Source: Deltaproteobacteria bacterium (GTDB taxonomy: Bacteria > Desulfobacterota > GWC2-55-46). Taken from it: DNA of 10,988 bases. This document shows, in pieces, positions 6,155 through 10,988 of the stretch; within the stretch, counting starts at the first letter, position 1, and every line of letters begins with the position of its first letter. The notes under the pieces are model-generated. The model was not told where the DNA came from. It did no database searches and worked only from the letters and a program-made list of their open reading frames with translations. The DNA lies in assembly GCA_016219075.1 (NCBI GenBank), contig JACRCJ010000233.1, positions 1 to 10,988 on the forward strand, given 5' to 3'. The translations under genes and the position numbers were made by a program.

Positions 6155-6706
6155 ATGGCTAAAGTGGCTCAGGAGATGGTAGAGAAGGCGGGAGTCGATA
6201 TCAAACAGCTTGTAGAACTGCTGGTCAAGAACGCGGCAGCCGAACTGACTACCTTCTACTATTATACGATACTGCGGATAAACCTGATAGGGCTGGAGGG
6301 TGAAGGCATCAAGGAGATCGCGGAAACGGCGCGTATCGAGGACCGTAATCACTTTGAGGCCCTGGTCCCGCGTATTTACGAACTCGGAGGCAGACTGCCC
6401 GATGACATGAAGGCTTTCCATGACATCTCGGCCTGTCCCCCCGCCCGGTTGCCGTCAAAGCCGACGGACATCAAGGCGATGCTGACGATACTGGTAAACG
6501 CGGAGAGGTGCGCGGTAAAGGGATACACGCATATCTGCGATCTTACCGCCGGCAAGGACCACAGGACCTACGACCTGTCTCTGGCTATCCTTAACGAGGA
6601 GATCGAGCATGAATCATGGTTTTCCGAATTTTTAGGCGAAGGCCCCTCAGGCCACTTTATGCGCCGGGGCGACACCTCCCCGTTTGTCTCCAAGTTTTTG
6701 AGGTAA
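6155..6706 (+). CDS. Dps-like ferritin-family protein (DPSL / thioferritin)
   Basis: A 183-residue ferritin-superfamily protein of the Dps-like (DPSL) subgroup known from archaea such as Sulfolobus and from anaerobic bacteria. These form 12-subunit cages that use peroxide to oxidise and store iron, and carry a bacterioferritin-like di-metal site plus a cysteine pair near it. The expected ligands are visible: E30 in AAAELTTFYYY, E62/D63 with H66 in IEDRNHFEAL, E117 in NAERC, and E149 with H152 in NEEIEHE. C94 and C119 lie 25 residues apart, as I recall for the Sulfolobus cysteine pair; C128 is additional. The N-terminus VxQEMVEKAGVD and the end SPFVSKFLR are family-typical, so it is full length. 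ATG at 6155 follows CGGAGGAG by about eight bases. It is a single-gene unit with its own promoter and a downstream terminator, consistent with a stress-defence role in the cytoplasm. Confidence 0.92.
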   Translation: MAKVAQEMVEKAGVDIKQLVELLVKNAAAELTTFYYYTILRINLIGLEGEGIKEIAETARIEDRNHFEALVPRIYELGGRLPDDMKAFHDISACPPARLPSKPTDIKAMLTILVNAERCAVKGYTHICDLTAGKDHRTYDLSLAILNEEIEHESWFSEFLGEGPSGHFMRRGDTSPFVSKFLR

Positions 6707-6718
6707 GGCCCTCCTTGC

Positions 6719-6784
6719 AGGGTTGGGCTCCGCCCGCCAAAATATCATCCTGCCGCTCCCGTTAAGGGTTGGGCACAGCCCGCC
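6719..6784. repeat. Pair of 20-bp direct repeats
   Basis: AGGGTTGGGC...CCCGCC occurs at 6719-6738 and 6765-6784 with 18 of 20 bases identical; the differences fall in the loop of a small GGGC/GCCC hairpin. Both copies lie between the dps-like stop and its terminator. They may be a remnant of a dispersed short repeat. Confidence 0.5.
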
Positions 6785-6804
6785 TTGCGTTACTTAGAAA
6801 ACAG

Positions 6805-6840
6805 GGCCTGTGCAGCTTGATACAAGTTGCACAGGCCTTT
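6805..6840. terminator. Shared terminator of convergent genes
   Basis: A 15-bp stem (6805-6819 with 6823-6837; 14 Watson-Crick pairs and one G-U on the plus transcript) with an ATA loop, followed on the plus strand by TTTATTATT and on the minus strand by a weaker TGTTTT. It sits between the dps-like gene and the convergent lipoprotein gene and probably serves both. Confidence 0.8.
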
Positions 6841-6874
6841 ATTATTCATTGAATCAATGTATTGAATTAAATCT

Positions 6875-7525
6875 TCACAAAGCCTCTAAAATCCTTTTTG
6901 CGACATAAGATCCATAGTTGGGAGAAACCTTGGTTATAAATTCATCCGTTACATCCGTATCGTATTGAGTAAAAACTATTCCGCCTATTAGAGGAATTAC
7001 ACCAACTTCCAGCCACCCTATCTCAGTCCATGTTCTATCAATTTCCGCTTGCCTGAATCTGTATTTTGTTGGAACTGTTATTTGCTGAGAATTGCCGTCT
7101 ATAAGACGTGTGACATTGACTTTGGTCTCTATTTCAGCATTATACCCATACCCCCATATAGCAGGGGCAAAGATAAGAAAGCCTGGCCAGTTGACAAGGA
7201 AGTTGAGCCCCTCGCCAGAGTAGTGCGGGATAACGGTAATATCTGCGACAACATTGACCTGGTCTTTATGGAGAGCTTGATTGTATGGATATATCACTCT
7301 TTCAAAACCGCCGGTTCTCTGCAAGGCGTCAATGATGCTGTTGACGTATCTGCTGCTTTGAGGGTCGGCTGCATTACTGGACATCACCCCTAATTTTAAA
7401 GCCTCTTTAGGAGGGGCGGCAGGGGATGCAAAGTAGTCATCTGCATTTGTAATTCGCAGATTGTGCGAACAACCCATAAAAATTAAACTTACAAACAACA
7501 TTAAGAACTGAAATGACTTCTTCAT
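6875..7525 (-). CDS. Predicted lipoprotein of unknown function
   Basis: A 216-residue exported protein. The N-terminus MKKSFQFLMLFVSLIFMGC is a lipoprotein signal peptide with lipobox FMGC (cleavage before C19). The +2 residue is Ser, compatible with outer-membrane sorting. The mature part starts with a hydrophilic linker, then mixed alpha/beta sequence. Two stretches are hydrophobic (NFLVNWPGFLIFAPAIWGYGY at about 108-128 and WLEVGVIPLIGGIVF at about 171-185) and could insert into or lie on a membrane. I recognise no enzymatic motif. The ATG at 7525 follows GGGAGG by about four bases. The gene has its own TTGACA/TAACAT promoter. It is clearly more AT-rich than its neighbours and uses A/T-ending codons freely, which suggests later acquisition. 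Confidence 0.82.
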   Translation of the reverse strand: MKKSFQFLMLFVSLIFMGCSHNLRITNADDYFASPAAPPKEALKLGVMSSNAADPQSSRYVNSIIDALQRTGGFERVIYPYNQALHKDQVNVVADITVIPHYSGEGLNFLVNWPGFLIFAPAIWGYGYNAEIETKVNVTRLIDGNSQQITVPTKYRFRQAEIDRTWTEIGWLEVGVIPLIGGIVFTQYDTDVTDEFITKVSPNYGSYVAKRILEAL

Positions 7526-7563
7526 ACAGCCTCCCTAACTAAATATTGAGAATATAGGCTCAA

Positions 7564-7592
7564 ATGTTATTCATAAACTTTAGTCTTGTCAA
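7564..7592 (-). promoter_or_regulatory. Sigma-70 promoter of the lipoprotein gene
   Basis: On the minus strand TTGACA (7592-7587), exactly 17 bases, then TAACAT (7569-7564). The start is expected near 7557, about 32 bases before the ATG. Confidence 0.6.
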
Positions 7593-7716
7593 TAATTAAT
7601 TTTCAAATGGAAAATAATTACATAAGTCCTGTATGGTGGCGATACTTCTATTGAAATATACAGCAAATTTCTCAACCTTCACTTTCAGGAAGCACGCAGT
7701 ACTTTACAAGGCAAAT

Positions 7717-7752
7717 AGAAGCGGGGCTCCGGTTTCCTGGAGCCCCGCTTCT
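7717..7752 (-). terminator. Terminator hairpin after the DHS-like gene
   Basis: A perfect 14-bp stem (7717-7730 with 7739-7752) with an 8-base loop, placed 25 bases past the stop of the minus-strand DHS-like gene. The minus strand continues TCTATTTG, only moderately T-rich. It may also limit read-through between this gene and the lipoprotein gene. Confidence 0.7.
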
Positions 7753-7777
7753 CTACTTCAATCGGAAATATTAGCCG

Positions 7778-8752
7778 CTACCAGCCGAGTATCCACGCGA
7801 AGATGAGCGGCGCGACTATCGTCGCGTCGGACTCGACTATGAACCTCGGGGTTTCGGCGGAGAGCTTGCCCCATGTTATCTTCTCGTTCGGCACGGCCCC
7901 GGAGTACGACCCGTAGCTCGTCGTGGAATCCGATATCTGGCAGAAGTACGCCCAGAAAGGGGTCTCCTCTTTTTTCAGGTCCTGCTGGAGCATCGGAACC
8001 ACGCATATCGGGAAGTCCCCGGCTATGCCCCCGCCTATCTGGAAGAATCCTATTCCAGCGCCGGAGCTGTTCAACGTGTACCAGTCCGCAAGGAATGTCA
8101 TGTAGCCTATACCCGACCTGACGGCAGACTGTTTGAGCTCTCCCGTGATGCAGTACGAGGCGAAGATGTTGCCGAGAGTGGAGTCCTCCCAGCCGGGGAC
8201 TATTATCGGCAGGTCCCGTTCGCAGGCCGCCAGAAGCCAGCTGTCTTTCGGGTCTATCTCGTAGTACTGCTTGAGGACCCCGCTACGCAGGAGAGCGTAG
8301 AAGAACTGGTGAGGCAGGTACTCCATGCCCTTGTCGCTGGCGTCCTTCCAGAGCTTGTATATGTGGTGCTCTATCCTTCTTATCGCCTCCCCTTCGGGGA
8401 TGCAGGTGTCGGTGACCCTGTTAAAGCCGTTCTGAAGCAGGTCCCACTCCTCGGCGGGCGTTAAGTCCCTGTAGTTGGGGACCCTCTTGTAGTACGAGTG
8501 CGCCACGAGGTTGAAGACATCCTCTTCGAGGTTCGCCCCCGTGCACGATATTATATCGACCTTGCCCTTCCTTATCATCTCGGCGAGCGATTTGCCGAGC
8601 TCGGCCGTGCTCATGGCGCCGGCCAGGGTCACCATCATCTTTCCGCCCTTTTTGAGGTGCGCCTCATACGCCCTGGCCGCGTCCACCAGGGCCGCCGAGT
8701 TGAAATGCAGATAATGCTTTTCGATAAACTGTGATACCGGACCCTTGCTCAT
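7778..8752 (-). CDS. Deoxyhypusine synthase-like protein
   Basis: A 324-residue member of the deoxyhypusine synthase family. In eukaryotes and archaea the enzyme transfers the aminobutyl group of spermidine to a lysine of eIF5A; bacteria lack eIF5A, and bacterial homologues have been linked to polyamine synthesis (for example homospermidine-type reactions). Visible motifs: LAGAMSTAELG (43-53) and SCTGANLEED (69-78) of the NAD-binding part, GGG (240-242), SGAVPNEKITWGK (284-296) with K296 aligning with the catalytic lysine (K329 in the human enzyme), and SDATIVAPL near the end. The human GGGVVKHH stretch with its active-site histidine is GGGIAGDF here, so that histidine is missing; this marks a distinct bacterial subgroup and argues against true eIF5A modification. 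ATG at 8752 follows GAGGAAGG. The gene is divergent from the MmgE/PrpD gene and ends at a strong hairpin. Confidence 0.9.
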   Translation of the reverse strand: MSKGPVSQFIEKHYLHFNSAALVDAARAYEAHLKKGGKMMVTLAGAMSTAELGKSLAEMIRKGKVDIISCTGANLEEDVFNLVAHSYYKRVPNYRDLTPAEEWDLLQNGFNRVTDTCIPEGEAIRRIEHHIYKLWKDASDKGMEYLPHQFFYALLRSGVLKQYYEIDPKDSWLLAACERDLPIIVPGWEDSTLGNIFASYCITGELKQSAVRSGIGYMTFLADWYTLNSSGAGIGFFQIGGGIAGDFPICVVPMLQQDLKKEETPFWAYFCQISDSTTSYGSYSGAVPNEKITWGKLSAETPRFIVESDATIVAPLIFAWILGW

Positions 8753-8810
8753 CTTGCCTTCCTCTCTTCTTTTCTCTTATCTTTTTTTTGGGTGTTTTCA
8801 AGTCATATAC

Positions 8811-8837
8811 TCTATAAAATTTTTAGTCTTTTGTCGA
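8811..8837 (-). promoter_or_regulatory. Possible promoter of the DHS-like gene
   Basis: On the minus strand TCGACA (8837-8832, 5/6 to consensus), 15 bases, then TATAGA (8816-8811). Spacing is short and an alternative TATATG lies just downstream, so the exact promoter is uncertain; the AT-rich stretch directly before the gene supports one being here. Confidence 0.3.
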
Positions 8838-9053
8838 GATTTTCAATTGATGCTCTGCCGCGCCGCCGGAAGGAGGGGGGCCGGGACATCTTTATTTCTC
8901 AAGGATTAAAAGCACTTAGCGTAGCGATTTTTCTTGGAGACAGTGAAACTCCGCCGACGGGAGCCGGCGGTTTCTTCCGCTACGATTTTCAATCGAGCCC
9001 TTCGGGCCGCCTATCCATCGCCAGACAGGAGCCGGGAAGAAAAACGCTTTGTC

Positions 9054-9062
9054 TGCTATACT
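9054..9062 (+). promoter_or_regulatory. Extended -10 promoter of the MmgE/PrpD operon
   Basis: TGCTATACT, an extended -10 element identical to that before the DUF2934 gene. No good -35 hexamer. A start near 9069 would leave a leader of about 52 bases. Confidence 0.45.
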
Positions 9063-9120
9063 TGGGTATGTTCGGCCCCGGATCCTTCGGGCCGTAATAC
9101 TTTAAAAAGGTCACCCCATT

Positions 9121-10494
9121 ATGACTCAGGCCGACATGCTCGCGGATTTCGTGGTCGCCGCGTCCTACGAGGAACTCTCCGTCGAGGCGCGCTTGCAGTT
9201 GAAACTCCGCGTCCTCGACTCCCTGGGCTGCGCCATAGGAGCGCAAAACGGCCCTCCGGTAAGGATGATACGGGAGCATGTGACGGAGTTCGGCGGAACA
9301 CCCCTCTCCACCCTCATAGGAGGCGGCAAGACCTCGCCCGCACAGGCGGCCCTTTACAACAGCGCCCTTGTCCGCTACCTCGATTTCAACGACAGCTACA
9401 TGGCCCCCGGCGAGACCTGCCACCCGAGCGACAACCTCGGCGCGGTGCTCTCCGCCGCCGAGTACAGGGGCGCCGGAGGCAAAGACCTCTTAACCGCCCT
9501 TGCGGTAGCCTACCAGGTCCAGTGCAGGCTCTCGGACGAGGCCCCGTTGCGCTCCAGGGGTTTTGACCACACTACCCAGGGGAACTTCGCTCTGGCGGCC
9601 GGGGTCTCAAAGGCCCTGGGGCTGAACGGCGAGCAGACGGCAAACGCCATCGCCATCTCAGGCACCGCCTTTAACGCCCTCCGGGTCACCCGCACCGGAG
9701 TTTTAAGCCACTGGAAGGGGCTCGCGTACCCGAACGCCGCCTTCTGCTGCACCAACGCCGCGTTCCTCGCCATGAGGGGGGTGACCGGGCCCAGAGAGGT
9801 CTTTGAGGGGAACAAGGGCTTCTTCGAGACGGTCTCAGGGGAGTTTCTCCTCGACTGGTCGAAAGAGGACCTCGAAAGTGTCACAAGGACGATACTCAAA
9901 AAATATAACGCCGAGATACACTCCCAGTCGGCGATAGAGGGCATCCTTGAGCTTAAAGACGAGCACGGCTTTTCCTCTGACGAAGTGGACTCCGTCGAGA
10001 TAGATATCTTTCAGGCCGCCTACGACATCATCGGCGGCGGCGTCGAGGGCGACAAGACAAGGGTCAGGACAAAGGAAGAGGCCGACCACAGCCTTCAGTA
10101 CATGGTGGCCGTGGCGATACTTGACGGCAAGGTGATGCCCGAGGAGTACGCCCCCGATAGGATTGTAAAAGACGATGTGCAGCGGCTTCTCAAAAAAGTC
10201 ATCGTCCGCCCTGACGATAAGCTTACCCGTCTCTTCCCCGAAAGACACGCCTGCAACCTTACGGTCAGGCTCAAGGACGGGCGCGTTCTCACGAAAGAGA
10301 AGACCGGGTACGAAGGTTTTTTCACCAGCCCCATGGAACAGGCGGCGGTCGAGGAGAAATTCAAGAGACTCACCGCCCCCTTCATAGACCGGGGGCTTCA
10401 GGCGGATATCATCGGGAGGGTGGAAAACATCGAGGACATCACGACAGCCGAACTTATGGAGCCGCTCTCTCTGGCGGGAGCGGCCTTGAAGTGA
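9121..10494 (+). CDS. MmgE/PrpD family protein
   Basis: A 457-residue, apparently full-length member of the MmgE/PrpD family, whose known members are 2-methylcitrate dehydratase and cis-aconitate decarboxylase: cytosolic, cofactor-free enzymes that act on tricarboxylic or related acids. Family landmarks: RVLDSLGCAIGAQ (30-42), AALYNSALVRYLDFNDSY (76-93), CHPSDNLGAVLSAAE (100-114) with D91 and H101 at the usual active-site places, the all-helical body, GTAFNALRVTRTGVLSHWKGLAYPNAA (181-207), and the C-terminal alpha/beta lid with EADHSLQYMVAVAILDG. The substrate cannot be read from sequence; no other methylcitrate-cycle gene (prpB, prpC) is in the window, so I do not call it prpD. The ATG at 9121 is preceded by AAAAAGG at 10-base spacing. 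A ComA/HSA32-like gene follows after 48 bases, so the two are likely cotranscribed. Confidence 0.9.
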   Translation: MTQADMLADFVVAASYEELSVEARLQLKLRVLDSLGCAIGAQNGPPVRMIREHVTEFGGTPLSTLIGGGKTSPAQAALYNSALVRYLDFNDSYMAPGETCHPSDNLGAVLSAAEYRGAGGKDLLTALAVAYQVQCRLSDEAPLRSRGFDHTTQGNFALAAGVSKALGLNGEQTANAIAISGTAFNALRVTRTGVLSHWKGLAYPNAAFCCTNAAFLAMRGVTGPREVFEGNKGFFETVSGEFLLDWSKEDLESVTRTILKKYNAEIHSQSAIEGILELKDEHGFSSDEVDSVEIDIFQAAYDIIGGGVEGDKTRVRTKEEADHSLQYMVAVAILDGKVMPEEYAPDRIVKDDVQRLLKKVIVRPDDKLTRLFPERHACNLTVRLKDGRVLTKEKTGYEGFFTSPMEQAAVEEKFKRLTAPFIDRGLQADIIGRVENIEDITTAELMEPLSLAGAALK

Positions 10495-10542
10495 TGAGCG
10501 CCCTAAGCGCTTAAGATACCGGATATACCAAGGAGGGTAAAG

Positions 10543-10988
10543 ATGGCCGAAGAGAAAAAACGAGCGAAGGACGACGGGGCCCAAAGGGCCTTCTCCTTCC
10601 TCCCCTTGAACGAACGGGAGGGCAAACCCCGGAAACGCGGCGTTACCGAGATACGCGGCCCCTACTACACCCCGATGGGCAAACGGTACCTCGAAGACAT
10701 ACTTGAGACGATGGGCGCCTACATCGACATACTGAAGTTTGCCGGAGGCTCCTTCAGCCTCATGCCTGAAAAGGCCGTAAGAGAACTCATCGACCTCTGC
10801 CACAGATACGATGTAAAGGTGGACACCGGCGGGTACATCGAGCATGTCCTCACGCTCGGCAGAGAGGCCGTGGAAAAGTACATCCTTGAGTGTAAAAACA
10901 TCGGTTTCGATATAATTGAGATATCCAGGGGCTTCATCACTGTCCCCATAGACGACCTTGTGCGCCTGACCGGAAAGGCCCGGAAAGC
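10543..10988 (+). CDS. Phosphosulfolactate synthase (ComA)/HSA32-like protein, 3' truncated by window end
   Basis: The first 148 residues of a TIM-barrel protein of the ComA family. Archaeal ComA joins sulfite to phosphoenolpyruvate, the first step to coenzyme M; plant HSA32, a heat-tolerance protein, is a relative. A charged N-terminal extension (1-30) leads to GVTEIRGPYYTPMGKRYLED (33-52), then GAYIDILKFAGGSFSLMP (58-75) with K65, RYDVKVDTGGYIEHVLTLG and NIGFDIIEISRGFITVP, the successive beta/alpha units. The TEIRGPYY and KFAGGSFSLMP wording looks closer, from memory, to the HSA32 branch than to archaeal ComA, so sulfolactate synthesis is not assured. The ATG at 10543 follows a perfect AAGGAGGG by five bases. 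It is the second gene of the MmgE/PrpD unit; the barrel end lies outside the window. Confidence 0.88.
   Translation, partial: MAEEKKRAKDDGAQRAFSFLPLNEREGKPRKRGVTEIRGPYYTPMGKRYLEDILETMGAYIDILKFAGGSFSLMPEKAVRELIDLCHRYDVKVDTGGYIEHVLTLGREAVEKYILECKNIGFDIIEISRGFITVPIDDLVRLTGKARK

Larger units (their letters stand above)
8753..9120. other. Divergent intergenic region with structured stretch
   Basis: No gene I can support. The left third is T-rich and holds the candidate DHS promoter. From 8838 a 13-base motif GATTTTCAATTGA recurs almost unchanged at 8984-8996. Between them lies a nested fold: CGTAGCG (8920-8926) with CGCTACG (8978-8984) enclosing CCGCCG (8951-8956) with CGGCGG (8965-8970). CCTTCGGGCCG occurs twice (from 8999 and 9073). 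An extended -10 promoter precedes the MmgE/PrpD gene. Confidence 0.5.

Noticed and set aside
8792..9097. 101-codon plus-strand frame before the MmgE/PrpD gene
   Set aside because: No ribosome site, low-complexity composition, and it runs through the hairpins and promoter of the following gene.
9121..10494. Naming the MmgE/PrpD gene prpD (2-methylcitrate dehydratase)
   Set aside because: The family contains several activities and no prpB or prpC neighbour is present, so the specific function is not supported.
9835..10845. 336-codon minus-strand open frame
   Set aside because: Spans two real plus-strand genes (MmgE/PrpD and the ComA/HSA32-like gene), so it is a shadow frame despite its length.

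Overview
The window is GC-rich bacterial DNA with tightly spaced genes. Gene content suggests an uncultured or environmental anaerobe-type lineage of the Nitrospirota / former Deltaproteobacteria kind: a DUF2934 protein, an ABC exporter of the ATPase-FtsX-HlyD type, a Dps-like 'thioferritin', a bacterial deoxyhypusine-synthase-like enzyme, and an MmgE/PrpD gene followed by a ComA/HSA32-like gene. That taxonomic call is inference from family recollection; no rRNA or other marker is present.

Left part (1-5160, minus strand). A small DUF2934 protein with a basic Ala/Lys tail (181-435) lies downstream of a three-gene export operon transcribed leftwards: ATPase (4897-4184), FtsX-type permease (4179 to 1876, originally to 1817) and HlyD-type membrane-fusion protein (1811-623). 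The ATPase is intact. The permease has lost its last ~20 residues through a one-base frameshift. The HlyD gene has two frameshifts, one in a C5 run and one in a CCCCT pentanucleotide repeat. The reading frames can be rejoined exactly, so the lesions are either very recent or sequence errors.

Middle (5120-6155). This stretch looks empty but holds a compact minus-strand unit: a TATAAT promoter, two micro-genes of 28 and 33 codons that each encode one membrane helix behind a near-perfect Shine-Dalgarno site, then a ~151-bp MITE-like element with 15-bp terminal inverted repeats and a TTAG duplication, then a strong intrinsic terminator. Several GC-rich hairpins follow to the right.

Right part (6155-10988). 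A Dps-like (DPSL/thioferritin) gene on the plus strand converges on a comparatively AT-rich lipoprotein gene across a shared terminator. A deoxyhypusine-synthase-like gene (minus) is divergent from a plus-strand pair: an MmgE/PrpD-family enzyme and, 48 bp downstream, a phosphosulfolactate-synthase/HSA32-like protein cut off by the window end. The best candidates for undescribed biology are the tandem micro-membrane-protein unit and the metabolic neighbourhood of the DHS-like, MmgE/PrpD and HSA32/ComA-like genes.
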